64,000 bases of DNA from a virus, in IMG/VR virus record IMGVR_UViG_3300017963_000011, positions 1 through 64,000 of that record; one strand, 5' to 3'. The notes under the pieces are model-generated. The model was given only the letters and a program-made list of their open reading frames with translations. It was not told the origin of the DNA and did not search any database. A program made the position numbers and the translations under genes. Positions 47,582 to 55,628 of the stretch are shown here, in pieces (positions within the stretch are counted from its first letter, which is position 1; every line of letters starts with the position of its first letter).

Positions 47582-48240
47582 TGCCCGTTATTCCTTGCGA
47601 TCTTATGGAGCAAGAGTTCAGAGAGCACAAGCTAGGCATGCTCATCGACGGGGTTTCCTTCGAGCAGGAAGCTAATCTCTGGAGTAACACTCCTCTGCAA
47701 ATTGCACAAGATTTGCACATCCAAGAAGCGTGGATCGAGTGGGAGAGTTGCAAGATAGGAGATTACGGTTTCATTGTGGCCATTCATCCTGAAGGAGAAA
47801 CCAATCTCAAGGCAAGTGCGTCTCAGGGCGCAACCTCTGTGAATGTTGGCGCGGCCTATGCGCCATATTACAATCCGGCGAATGGAAAGCGCTCCATAGA
47901 ATTCTGGAACGCTGCCGAAACCGAGCTTCTCGAAGTTCGTACCGTTACTGGTATCTCAAGCCCGAATGTGAACTTCACACCTGGGCTTGCTGCCGCTCGC
48001 GATACGACGGTAAAGGTCAAGCCGGTTTACGGTCGCTACGGTCCAATTCGCGGATCGAATGGAAACCTCGGCGGTTACAGGATGATCGCTTCGGGGGTAG
48101 CCCATATCGAGAATCCATTCTCGATTTCAGCGAGGCTTCCTTCTGGTTTCATCATTGGCGTTCGTGTGAAGACTGTTAGCACCTCTGGCACTCGACAGTT
48201 TGCCATCAACTTCTTATTCAGATCACCAGAAGATGAATAA
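47581..48240 (+). CDS. Structural protein in fibre cluster (219 aa)
   Basis: Begins MPVIPCDLMEQEF, with TAATG overlap to the previous gene. Residues ~70-135 (VAIHPEGETNLKAS...VNVGAAYAPYYNPANGKRSIEFW...) look like a beta-barrel tail module. The C-terminus overlaps the hydrolase gene by a few codons. Function unknown. Confidence 0.6.
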   Translation: MPVIPCDLMEQEFREHKLGMLIDGVSFEQEANLWSNTPLQIAQDLHIQEAWIEWESCKIGDYGFIVAIHPEGETNLKASASQGATSVNVGAAYAPYYNPANGKRSIEFWNAAETELLEVRTVTGISSPNVNFTPGLAAARDTTVKVKPVYGRYGPIRGSNGNLGGYRMIASGVAHIENPFSISARLPSGFIIGVRVKTVSTSGTRQFAINFLFRSPEDE

Positions 48241-48787
48241 ACGTGCTGGCGACATAGTGCTGTTCAAGGTGAAAGCCAAGCACCTCTGGAAGAGTCCTCT
48301 TTCGTTTTTAATAGGACTCTTTCAGGGAAGTCGCTGTACGCATACTGCCATTTTGTCAGAGCCGTCTAATAGCGTAGTTGTAGAAGCGTGGTGGCCCCTC
48401 TGCCGCGCTCATGCTATCGACTACGATCTCTACGAGATTGCTTTCATTCGACCTAAACTCATCACTGAAGGTGAGCAGATCTCGGCTGCAATGACAGCCC
48501 GACGCATGATCGGGACTAAATGTGCTTATGATGAGCCGGCCTTAATTGGCTTGGCCAAGTTCTTCCTGATCGAGCGCTTTCTTGGCATCCCGATACGTAA
48601 GGCGTTCTATAATACAGACAGTCCAGACAAGTATTTCTGCTCCGAACTCGTGGCGGTTTGCTATATGATGGCTGGCTTCTCACTTGCGAGTCTCCTCGGC
48701 TTCAAGGACTATTCGCAGATCACCCCGTCCGACTTCGAGCGACAGATCGACAAGTTTACGATTATAGAAAGAACCGAAGGCTGGTAA
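48233..48787 (+). CDS. Permuted papain-fold (YiiX/NlpC-P60-like) hydrolase
   Basis: 184 residues from ATG 48233. RAGDIVLFKVK, a CTHTAIL strand with the His and a downstream KYFCSELVAVCYMMAG with the Cys are the order of circularly permuted NlpC/P60 (YiiX/LRAT-type) cysteine hydrolases, with VVEAWWP and a WG-free ARRMIGTKCAYD region between. It could be a peptidoglycan-degrading virion enzyme used at entry, or a second lysin. No signal peptide. Confidence 0.7.
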   Translation: MNKRAGDIVLFKVKAKHLWKSPLSFLIGLFQGSRCTHTAILSEPSNSVVVEAWWPLCRAHAIDYDLYEIAFIRPKLITEGEQISAAMTARRMIGTKCAYDEPALIGLAKFFLIERFLGIPIRKAFYNTDSPDKYFCSELVAVCYMMAGFSLASLLGFKDYSQITPSDFERQIDKFTIIERTEGW

Positions 48788-48791
48788 GCCA

Positions 48792-49457
48792 ATGGCCGAG
48801 ACGCACATCAAATTCGTCAACGACACCGTTACTCTCGGCGTCATGATGACGCGCAGGGGCACTCCGGTCACTGGCGAAACCCCCACAGTCGAGATGCGCA
48901 GAATGAGCGATGGCCGTTATTGGGATTGGAACACGCTCGTCTGGAGCACATCACCGACTGGTACAAAAGAGGCAACCCTCGTTGAGAAAACCTGGCTTGG
49001 TGGTTTCTATACAAAGACTTGGGATCATGGAACTACCGATCCTGATGCTCAGGGTGAATACACAGCCATCTATCGCAACGTCGGCGCTCCCAATGATTTC
49101 ACCTCAATCGAGATCTTCTACTTCAGGTTTGACTGGAGCGAGGGAGCCGGTGTTATCGCTGATCAGGTTTGGGAAGAGGCCCTCGCTGACCATCTCGGTA
49201 CAGCCGGCAGTGCGGCCGAGCAGCTTGCCATCGTCCGTGGCATGTGTCAGCAGAACTACATTCTTGACAACACAGTCCACAACTCCCTCGGGCTTCTCCT
49301 TGAGGGACGTATTAGAATTTTCGACACCGCTGCAAACGTGCCTGCTACTGGCGGCGGTAGCGAAACAACCGGGCTCATCGCAACTTACAACATCGAAACA
49401 ACACCTGAGTCCGGTGATCAGGATCTCGTAGACACCTATAGGGTGGTGAAAGCATAG
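48792..49457 (+). CDS. Tail-associated structural protein (221 aa)
   Basis: Residues ~5-115 form a beta domain (FVNDTVTLGVMMTRRGTPVTGETPTVEMRRM...GEYTAIYRN) like BppU-type adaptors; the middle (ADQVWEEALADHLGTAGSAAEQL) is a helix seen in phage fibre proteins. Unrecognised beyond that. Follows the hydrolase by five bases. Confidence 0.65.
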   Translation: MAETHIKFVNDTVTLGVMMTRRGTPVTGETPTVEMRRMSDGRYWDWNTLVWSTSPTGTKEATLVEKTWLGGFYTKTWDHGTTDPDAQGEYTAIYRNVGAPNDFTSIEIFYFRFDWSEGAGVIADQVWEEALADHLGTAGSAAEQLAIVRGMCQQNYILDNTVHNSLGLLLEGRIRIFDTAANVPATGGGSETTGLIATYNIETTPESGDQDLVDTYRVVKA

Positions 49458-49714
49458 TGTCGATTTGCCTTGCAACAAAAGGCGTCATCTGCGGTAGGAA
49501 GGAAAGGTATCTTACCTACTTTGAGGAGCCGCTTAACCTTACCGTGGTCGAGGAAGAAACCGTCGACCTTGAGGTCGTTGCCGAGGAAGAGATCGATATT
49601 GCTATTACAGAAGAGGAAGAGATCGATCTTCAAGTTACAGAGGAAGAAACGATAGAGCTTACTATCGATGAAGAGGAAGAGATTATTCTAATCGTTACCT
49701 GCTATGAAGACTGA
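49457..49714 (+). CDS. Acidic decapeptide-repeat protein (85 aa)
   Basis: Starts at GTG 49457, overlapping the previous TAG, with GGTGAAAGC upstream. From residue ~27 five near-perfect units of ten residues follow the pattern [IV][DE][LI]x[VI]xEEEx, for example IDIAITEEEE, IDLQVTEEET and IELTIDEEEE. Alternating hydrophobic and acidic residues fit a beta-solenoid or amyloid-like strand stack with an acidic edge. It ends in a single Cys near the C-terminus. I know no protein of this kind; function unknown. Confidence 0.65.
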   Translation: MSICLATKGVICGRKERYLTYFEEPLNLTVVEEETVDLEVVAEEEIDIAITEEEEIDLQVTEEETIELTIDEEEEIILIVTCYED

Positions 49715-49728
49715 TGGTAGCGCTACAA
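49715..49728. repeat. Palindrome copy 15
   Basis: TGGTAGCGCTACAA right after the stop of 49457-49714 and before the ribosome-binding site of the next gene. Confidence 0.9.
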
Positions 49729-49740
49729 CGGGAGTAGATT

Positions 49741-50670
49741 ATGGCGAACAAGACCGCGCTAGTAGGAACGAACCGGGTCAATAGTTCTGGCGATCCAGCA
49801 GTTCAGAACTGGAACACGGGGGATACTCTCACTGACCCTGATGGCAATGTCATCCAGACAGGGGCTAATGCGCCATCTCCTTCTGACGCGACTCCTCAAC
49901 AGGTTGGCACTGGCACTGGTCAGCCTGGAACAAGCAACGACTACTCGCGAGCCGACCATGTTCACCAGACGAACGCGCAGCCCGGCACTGCTACTCCACA
50001 AGACGTGGGCTTGACAGGTGTTGTCGGGACAGCTACAGCTTATGCCCGCGAAGATCACGTTCACGGTGGCGCTGTCGTAGGCACTGCGGGCTATCTGGAA
50101 CAGGCAGCTACGGCAGCGGTGGCCACTTACACGGTGAACAACTACTCTGTCGGTGCTGATAACTTGCTCGTGTTCGTGAATGGCGCCTACGTGCCGAAGG
50201 ATCAGTATACCGAGGACAATCCAACGCAGATCACTTTCACAACCTATCCTGGTCTTCCTTTTGTTGGTAGCGAAAAGATTGTCACATTCGTACCCAAGGG
50301 TGGTCTGGGATTGACAAATCAGCTTTGGGAAAAACAAGTTGCTGGAGCAAGTCAAGCAGTCTTCAATCTGGCGGGTTCTTACGATGTCGGCACTCACAGT
50401 CTTCTCGTGTTTGTCGATGGGACTCTCAATCTCGTAGGCGCCAGCGAGGACTACCAAGAGACGGGTACGCAGCAAGTCACGTTCAACACTCCTCTTTCTG
50501 GTGGAGAAGAAGTCCTCTTTCTCGTTCCGCGAGGATCTACAACCGAGAACTCTGGAGCGTACAGCGCTGGAACCCCCGGCGACTGGAATGGTGCTCCGAC
50601 AACGATCGGCGATGCGCTTGATAGGCTCGCCGCAGAGCTTTCGAGACTCATCGGATATCCGATTCCGTAA
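49741..50670 (+). CDS. Fibre A: shared N-terminal adaptor, HxH motifs, VNG repeats
   Basis: 309 residues. N-terminus MANKTALVGTN...NWNTGDTLTDPDGNVI is shared with the next two genes. YSRADHVHQ and YAREDHVHGG are fibre-collar His motifs that commonly hold metal. Two VNG modules (LLVFVNGAYVPKDQYTE and LLVFVDGTLN) repeat, as in 44593-44862. Probably a tail fibre or its base segment. Confidence 0.75.
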   Translation: MANKTALVGTNRVNSSGDPAVQNWNTGDTLTDPDGNVIQTGANAPSPSDATPQQVGTGTGQPGTSNDYSRADHVHQTNAQPGTATPQDVGLTGVVGTATAYAREDHVHGGAVVGTAGYLEQAATAAVATYTVNNYSVGADNLLVFVNGAYVPKDQYTEDNPTQITFTTYPGLPFVGSEKIVTFVPKGGLGLTNQLWEKQVAGASQAVFNLAGSYDVGTHSLLVFVDGTLNLVGASEDYQETGTQQVTFNTPLSGGEEVLFLVPRGSTTENSGAYSAGTPGDWNGAPTTIGDALDRLAAELSRLIGYPIP

Positions 50671-50679
50671 GGAGATGGC

Positions 50680-51444
50680 ATGGCAAACGTAATAGCGATG
50701 ACTGGCAAGCCAAGCATCAACGCATCCAACGACCCTGAGCTTCGTAACTGGAACACAGGGGATACGCTGGTCACTCCTGATGGAAACGTGATCATGGTCG
50801 GTACTCCATCGAGCGCCGAATTGGCAATTCCAGATGGGGATGCCACGCCAGATATCAGTGGTGGCGAGAACTTCAAGACTGTGAATACAGTTTTGACGAC
50901 GATCACGAACTTCATCAATGGTGTCGCCGGAACCAGAATTCGCGTTAGAATCACAGACACAAATACCATCATCTCCGGTACGCTCACAAAGACGGGACGG
51001 ACGATCGTATGTCTCGTCGGCGACGTCTTTGAGTGGGTTTATGATGGTGCTAGTTGGATTCAGGTCGGTGGCAATGTAGGCATGGGTGCCTACATTCGGT
51101 ATCAGACTCCTATTGATGTTACTGCCGGCACCTGGATTGGCAATACTGTTATCGTTTACACAACGATTCCAATGGCTTCTTGGCTTCCTCGTCTTGGAGT
51201 GGATATGGTGCATGTGTCTTGCAAGGTGAATGCGTCGGCCGGCACACCTACTCTTTTAGCGAGAGCCGTTGGCGATACGGATAATACCCTGGCCCGCGTT
51301 GTAGCCAATTACACTACGGGTTTCTTTGGAGGCGAAGACTTCTTTGTCAAGCTGAATGATGCTGGCAATTTCGAGGCTAGATGGTGGACGGCTTTCACAC
51401 CGGCTGGCTGGAACAACCTATATCTTGAAGGCATCACACTCTAG
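50680..51444 (+). CDS. Fibre B with shared N-terminal adaptor
   Basis: 254 residues. MANVIAMTGKPSINASNDPELRNW..GDTLVTPDGNVI matches fibre A and weakly fibre C (51454). The rest is a new beta-rich domain (IDVTAGTWIGNTVIVYTTIPM...WWTAFTPAGWNN), so the three tandem genes share an attachment end and carry different tips, suggesting alternative or combined receptor binding. Confidence 0.7.
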   Translation: MANVIAMTGKPSINASNDPELRNWNTGDTLVTPDGNVIMVGTPSSAELAIPDGDATPDISGGENFKTVNTVLTTITNFINGVAGTRIRVRITDTNTIISGTLTKTGRTIVCLVGDVFEWVYDGASWIQVGGNVGMGAYIRYQTPIDVTAGTWIGNTVIVYTTIPMASWLPRLGVDMVHVSCKVNASAGTPTLLARAVGDTDNTLARVVANYTTGFFGGEDFFVKLNDAGNFEARWWTAFTPAGWNNLYLEGITL

Positions 51445-51453
51445 GAGGACGAC

Positions 51454-52047
51454 ATGGCAAATATTCCTGCGCTTGCGGGCTATCAAACAGCTAACGGAGA
51501 AGCTGCTCCTGCCAAGTTCGGCGGCAGTGATGTCCTTACAGATCCTAACGGGAATGTCCTCCTGACCGCTGTCGGTGGTGCTGGTTCTATCGTGCCATTC
51601 GATACTCCAGTCATTGTCATGGCATATAACAACACGCTCTATAGTGGAGCTACAACTGGCTCTCCATGGAACTACTCTAGCCAACACGCATTCAATGGTG
51701 TGATCGATCTTAGTGGCTTGACACCGGCAATTCCTTCTGGCGCTAAAGCTGTGATTCTGGTAACACTGGCCAATCTGTACAATACAGTGGGGGGTGCAGC
51801 GCGAGTCATTAACATGTACGCTGCCAAGCTGCATGCTTCTCTCCCAACCGCAGCGCAATACGTCATGAGTAGCGCATACCATGTCGGTGGCGTTGCCGCT
51901 GGTGCTGAAGGAGTAGAATACGATGCCAATCCGGGTTACGGTATTGTGAATTTCAATGGTGACAGGACCGTGGCTATAGCCGCCTATTCTAACAACAGTC
52001 CAAACAATGCGTACTGGTACTGGAACGTAGCCGGGTACACGATCTAG
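51454..52047 (+). CDS. Fibre C with shared N-terminal adaptor
   Basis: 197 residues starting MANIPALAGYQTANGEAAPAKF..DVLTDPNGNVLL, a degenerate copy of the fibre A/B adaptor. C-terminal beta domain (FNGDRTVAIAAYSNNSPNNAYWYWNVAGYTI). Short, so perhaps a side fibre or cap. AGGAGGACGAC precedes the ATG. Confidence 0.7.
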   Translation: MANIPALAGYQTANGEAAPAKFGGSDVLTDPNGNVLLTAVGGAGSIVPFDTPVIVMAYNNTLYSGATTGSPWNYSSQHAFNGVIDLSGLTPAIPSGAKAVILVTLANLYNTVGGAARVINMYAAKLHASLPTAAQYVMSSAYHVGGVAAGAEGVEYDANPGYGIVNFNGDRTVAIAAYSNNSPNNAYWYWNVAGYTI

Positions 52048-52055
52048 GAGTGAAC

Positions 52056-52580
52056 ATGCTACCAGTTTTCAAATTGATTTATGATGAGTCAACATATGAA
52101 ATCGTCGACTCGGTGCCGGCGCAACCCGACAATCCTCCGTCAACTCTTGTCGACAAACCCGATGGCTTTACCTGGGACGAGCGCACTCTCTGGAAATACG
52201 ACCCTACAGAAGAAGAAGTCGTCCAGAAAACCGGCCAGGAGTATGACGATGCTCTCGCGTTAATCAAAGCGAAGATCGCCTCTGATCTCGCCTTGGAGTA
52301 TACCCGCAAGAACCTCGAAGACATTTTCACGGTCATGGGCTCGATGGAGGCTATGCTCGACTGCACAAATCAGATCGTGCAGAAAGTCATGAATGAGGAT
52401 ACGATCACACAGGCTGAGAAGGACGCCTTCAATCTTCTCGTAAATACTTGTTCGTCCAAGTTCAAGCTAACGCTGACCAACGTTACACAAGCCATCGCCG
52501 ATGGTATGAAGGCGAAGAAAGAAAAGGCCCGTGATACCGAGACAGACATGAAGAACGATCCTAGGTGGCCGTATTCATAG
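52056..52580 (+). CDS. Fibre chaperone-like helical protein (174 aa)
   Basis: ATG 52056 has GGAGT seven bases upstream. N-terminal beta segment (VFKLIYDESTYEIVDSV), then helices with KIASDLALEYTRKNLEDIFTVMG and a basic-acid tail. Its position after the fibres and general plan are those of tail-fibre assembly (Tfa-like) proteins, which is only an inference. Confidence 0.6.
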   Translation: MLPVFKLIYDESTYEIVDSVPAQPDNPPSTLVDKPDGFTWDERTLWKYDPTEEEVVQKTGQEYDDALALIKAKIASDLALEYTRKNLEDIFTVMGSMEAMLDCTNQIVQKVMNEDTITQAEKDAFNLLVNTCSSKFKLTLTNVTQAIADGMKAKKEKARDTETDMKNDPRWPYS

Positions 52581-52581
52581 A

Positions 52582-52595
52582 GTGTAGCGCTACAA
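52582..52595. repeat. Palindrome copy 16
   Basis: GTGTAGCGCTACAA immediately upstream of the ribosome-binding site of the receiver-domain gene. Confidence 0.88.
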
Positions 52596-52609
52596 CGAGG
52601 GGGTATTAA

Positions 52610-53599
52610 ATGGGAAGGGATGGGGCAGTGGCCGATCAGATTAGAATTCTGGTCGTCGATAATGACGAAACATCTATCCAGTCTCTTCGAGACATGCTTG
52701 GTGAATATGATTTCGAGGTCGAGGACGTTCGGGATTCTCGCAAAGTCCTAGATCATCTTCGACAAACCAATGACTATTCTCTTCTCATTCTTGACATCAA
52801 CATGCCTCACAAGGATGGCGTGACGCTGGCGTCTCAGGTCAGAAATACTCTTCACTACGACACGCCTATCTTGTTCGTATCGGCTGATATCAGCAAGACC
52901 AACCTATCGCGCATTCGTAGAATGAGTCTCGGTGGCCACACCGTAGAGTTTCTGAAGAAGGGTAGCTTCAATTCAGAGATCCTCTTCAACGTAGCTATGG
53001 CCTTGATCAAGGAACGCATCTCCACAAACAACGTTTCTGAGATCAAAGGACGCGTTTCCAAGATGCAGAAATCCCAGGATGAGATCAAAGAAACAATATC
53101 TGATTTCATCCTGAAGCTGGAAGACAAGCCACTCGTGTCCATTGATCATTGCAAGGCTCAATCCGAGGAACTTGTGAAGTCCCTTCGCAAGGAGGTCATT
53201 GGCATCACCCTCGGGGAAGCTAGTAAGAAACTAGATGAGGCACTGAAGCCTGAGCCTCTCGCTGTGAGGATTGGCGCCGCGCTCACGGAGAAGCCCCAAG
53301 CTATCGAGCCTGCTCTTGAACCAAATCTCATGTTTGCAAAGACACGCCAAGCCGCCGCATGGAAGATGGCCGTCTATTTCTTGCTCGTTATCTTTGCTGG
53401 GCTCTGCATTTTCTGGGGAAACATGTGGACCAAAGCTGATCATGCCGACGATGGGGTTCGTAAGCTAGAGATCCAGCAAAAGCAAGTTATCGATACGATG
53501 CAACAACAAACGACTGCGATGAAATCTCATTTCAGGCGTCTTCAGAAAATGTTCAAGTCCAACCCAAGCATGTGGGTTACAACCAAAACGCACCCGTAA
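52610..53599 (+). CDS. Membrane-anchored CheY-like receiver protein
   Basis: 329 residues. Residues ~10-125 are a response-regulator receiver: acidic ILVVDND (Asp17/Asp19), phosphoacceptor LLILDINMP (Asp62), Ser91 (LFVSAD), and FLKKG lysines 116-117, so the site looks functional. A coiled-coil (residues ~140-210) links it to a C-terminal transmembrane helix (251-269, WKMAVYFLLVIFAGLCIFW) with a short exposed tail. It lies between fibre genes and the lysis genes. A phage receiver protein tied to the membrane is unusual; it may sense a host phosphorelay, or control lysis or host chemotaxis. No histidine kinase is in the window. AGGGGGT precedes the ATG. Confidence 0.8.
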   Translation: MGRDGAVADQIRILVVDNDETSIQSLRDMLGEYDFEVEDVRDSRKVLDHLRQTNDYSLLILDINMPHKDGVTLASQVRNTLHYDTPILFVSADISKTNLSRIRRMSLGGHTVEFLKKGSFNSEILFNVAMALIKERISTNNVSEIKGRVSKMQKSQDEIKETISDFILKLEDKPLVSIDHCKAQSEELVKSLRKEVIGITLGEASKKLDEALKPEPLAVRIGAALTEKPQAIEPALEPNLMFAKTRQAAAWKMAVYFLLVIFAGLCIFWGNMWTKADHADDGVRKLEIQQKQVIDTMQQQTTAMKSHFRRLQKMFKSNPSMWVTTKTHP

Positions 53600-53608
53600 G
53601 GAGGTAGC

Positions 53609-54103
53609 ATGGCACTGGTGACGAAGAACGATATCAGGAGTACGGAGACCCATTCATACGCATTGAAAGGGCTCGGTGAAATCCGATACGTCGATCTCCC
53701 CCGTGGCTACATCAAGATCATCAACGACTTCCCACAGAAGTGCCTCATCAGAGAGACCTTTCCCATCATCGGCACGAAGTACGTCCACAAGGTGATGGCT
53801 CCAATGCTGATGAAGGTGATGGAGTTCATCCGCCACAAGGTCGAGTACGATGCGGAATGGGAGTACATCCTTCACGGGAGCATCTTCAATCCGAGGCACA
53901 TGTGGTATCACAAGAACAAGCCGATCTCGATGCATGCTTTCGCGGCTGCGGTCGACATCAATCCATGGGAGAACCAGCCCGGAACGCCCGGCACCATCCC
54001 CCAACATATCATCCACCTGTTCGAGTCCAATGGTTTCAAGTGGCTCGGGCACATGGATCGACCCGACCCGATGCACTTCGAGGTGGACATCGATAAGCTC
54101 TAA
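53609..54103 (+). CDS. Endolysin, M15 family peptidase (VanY-like)
   Basis: 164 residues. The zinc-site pattern SMHAFAAAVDIN (SxHxxGxAxD) and DPMHFEVD (H..E) are those of M15 peptidases, which cut peptidoglycan peptide stems. No signal peptide, so export requires the holin. GTAAGGAGG precedes the ATG. With the following membrane protein it forms the lysis cassette. A terminator-like hairpin follows. Confidence 0.85.
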   Translation: MALVTKNDIRSTETHSYALKGLGEIRYVDLPRGYIKIINDFPQKCLIRETFPIIGTKYVHKVMAPMLMKVMEFIRHKVEYDAEWEYILHGSIFNPRHMWYHKNKPISMHAFAAAVDINPWENQPGTPGTIPQHIIHLFESNGFKWLGHMDRPDPMHFEVDIDKL

Positions 54104-54128
54104 ATCAAAAGTTCCAACATTTATCTTG

Positions 54129-54157
54129 CAACATCCTCCGGGGTGTTGTATCTTTTA
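54129..54157 (+). terminator. UNCG-loop terminator after the endolysin
   Basis: CAACATCC and GGGTGTTG form an 8-bp stem (one G-U) closed by a TCCG loop (a very stable UNCG tetraloop), followed by TATCTTTTA. It lies in the gap between endolysin and holin, so could attenuate holin expression. Confidence 0.6.
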
Positions 54158-54176
54158 CGGCAGAAAGGGGGTGAGC

Positions 54177-54563
54177 ATGGCAGAGGAGAAAAAGTACAGT
54201 CCGTGGGAGAGCGTGATCTGGCATTTTCGTTCTCGGAAATCCAGGCTTGCCATGGCAGCGGTGATCGCGATAATCCTTGCCAACAGTAAGTGGGTTCAGA
54301 GCAAACTCAGCCTCGATCCCTCCACCATCCCGGCACTGTCCCAGAACATCGTGATCTGTCTCGGCATCATCATCGCTGCCGTCTCAGGAGAGAAGATCAT
54401 GATGAACGGTAACGGAAATGGGAAGACGCCCGATCCCAAAGAGGGAGTCACACTCAGCGTGGAATCCGTTGTCGACTTGAAGCTCAAGGAGAAGTTACAC
54501 GAGGAACTCGAAAAGGGCCTCGACAAACTGACTGACAAGATCAAGGAGAAACTCAACAAATGA
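54177..54563 (+). CDS. Holin candidate (two hydrophobic segments)
   Basis: 128 residues from ATG 54177 behind AAAGGGGGTGAGC. Hydrophobic segments LAMAAVIAIILANSKW (residues ~23-38) and IVICLGIIIAAVSG (residues ~60-73) are separated by a short loop; a long charged C-terminal helix (KLKEKLHEELEKGLDKLTDKIKEKLNK) follows. Together with the adjacent endolysin, this fits a pinholin/holin. No experimental basis; the long C-terminal coil is unusual for holins. Confidence 0.6.
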   Translation: MAEEKKYSPWESVIWHFRSRKSRLAMAAVIAIILANSKWVQSKLSLDPSTIPALSQNIVICLGIIIAAVSGEKIMMNGNGNGKTPDPKEGVTLSVESVVDLKLKEKLHEELEKGLDKLTDKIKEKLNK

Positions 54564-54943
54564 TGACCCTGAAGGCCGCAGAAAAGAAGGGCTACGTTCC
54601 GACCAAGATCCAGATCGAGGTGCTCATGCACCCCGAGACAGGCAACATCCTCTATCCCTGCGACGGCTGCGTGACCAAGGCGTATGACACCTACGCCATC
54701 ATCTCCGACCCCCTCTACAACGACGACGGCAAGAAGGAAGACAAGGTGGTCAACCTCGTCTGCAAGAAGCACAAGAAGCGCTACCAGAAACCCTCGGCTC
54801 CGACGTTCGAGGGCATGGTTCGCCTCAACCTTCAGATGCTCGTCGGCAAGAAGTGGGAGAAGATCTCCCAGGCCATGGTCAAGCGCATGCGCAAAAGCCA
54901 GGGCTGGTTCGACTGGCTCTACCCGGAGGACGACGACGAATGA
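54560..54943 (+). CDS. Last late-operon gene, CxxC protein (127 aa)
   Basis: The ATG at 54560 overlaps the holin stop (AAATGATGA). CDGC and CKKH suggest a metal site (residues ~35-75); a basic helical C-terminal half ends in an acidic tail (YPEDDDE). Unknown; being the last gene before the terminator, it may be a lysis-timing or morphogenesis accessory. Confidence 0.65.
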   Translation: MMTLKAAEKKGYVPTKIQIEVLMHPETGNILYPCDGCVTKAYDTYAIISDPLYNDDGKKEDKVVNLVCKKHKKRYQKPSAPTFEGMVRLNLQMLVGKKWEKISQAMVKRMRKSQGWFDWLYPEDDDE

Positions 54944-54978
54944 CTGGCCAGATTTGAGATCAAGGTCAGGTTCTAGGA

Positions 54979-55001
54979 AGCCGGGGCGCAAGGCCCCGGC
55001 T
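54979..55001 (+). terminator. Bidirectional terminator at the late/replication convergence
   Basis: AGCCGGGGC and GCCCCGGCT form a perfect 9-bp stem with a GCAAG loop, followed by CTTTCTTAT on the plus strand. It separates the plus-strand late operon from the minus-strand replication operon ending at 55007. On the minus strand the following bases are less T-rich, so it is best as a plus-strand terminator. Confidence 0.8.
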
Positions 55002-55006
55002 CTTTC

Positions 55007-55615
55007 TTATCCCATCTTCTTTTGGATTTCTGCGATCTCAGCCGCGACTTGTTGGTCGCTCTTAGCAGCTTTGGCCTTGAAGATCTCAGATGGGCTCATC
55101 GGTTCGCCACACTCGCCTACGACTACGCACTTGGCGTAGTACATCTTAGCCTGCTTCGAGATGTGTTCGAGGTTGGTCTCATACATGTCCTGGATCTTCT
55201 TCCAACCATCGTAATCCATACCGAGAATGTGGCAGTATTCTAGCATGGGTATGTGCTCTTGTGTGAGCTTGTTCATCGCTTTGACGAAGTTGCCCAGGAC
55301 TTCTATGAAACGCATGATCGACTTGACGGTGAAACGCTCGGCGGCCAGTGTAATCTTGGCGTCATCCGTGATGCGCAGATTGCACTTGACGCACTTGAGC
55401 TTGCCCTTCTTGATCTGTTCATCGGTGTATGTTCTAGGCTTGTAGCCACGGTGGTAGATCAATGCTCCCACGAGCAGACGCCCTTTCTCGGGCTTCTTGG
55501 CGTAGCAGAAGGCTTCCTCTTTACATTGGCTGCATTCGGCATAGAACTTCATGCGTTTCATCATCTGTTCTGCAATTTGTTGGACTTGGGGACCGAGGTT
55601 GGGAGGAATTGCCAT
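55007..55615 (-). CDS. Zinc-site protein, last replication gene (202 aa)
   Basis: CSQC/CYAK, CVKCNLR and other paired cysteines in the first 90 residues suggest two metal sites; the C-terminal half is helical. No known family. ATG 55615 abuts palindrome 55615-55628. Confidence 0.65.
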   Translation of the reverse strand: MAIPPNLGPQVQQIAEQMMKRMKFYAECSQCKEEAFCYAKKPEKGRLLVGALIYHRGYKPRTYTDEQIKKGKLKCVKCNLRITDDAKITLAAERFTVKSIMRFIEVLGNFVKAMNKLTQEHIPMLEYCHILGMDYDGWKKIQDMYETNLEHISKQAKMYYAKCVVVGECGEPMSPSEIFKAKAAKSDQQVAAEIAEIQKKMG

Positions 55616-55628
55616 GGTAGCGCTACCA
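55615..55628. repeat. Palindrome copy 17 (perfect 14-mer)
   Basis: TGGTAGCGCTACCA between the ATG of 55007-55615 and the Glu-Trp-stop of the primase; it overlaps both. Confidence 0.95.
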
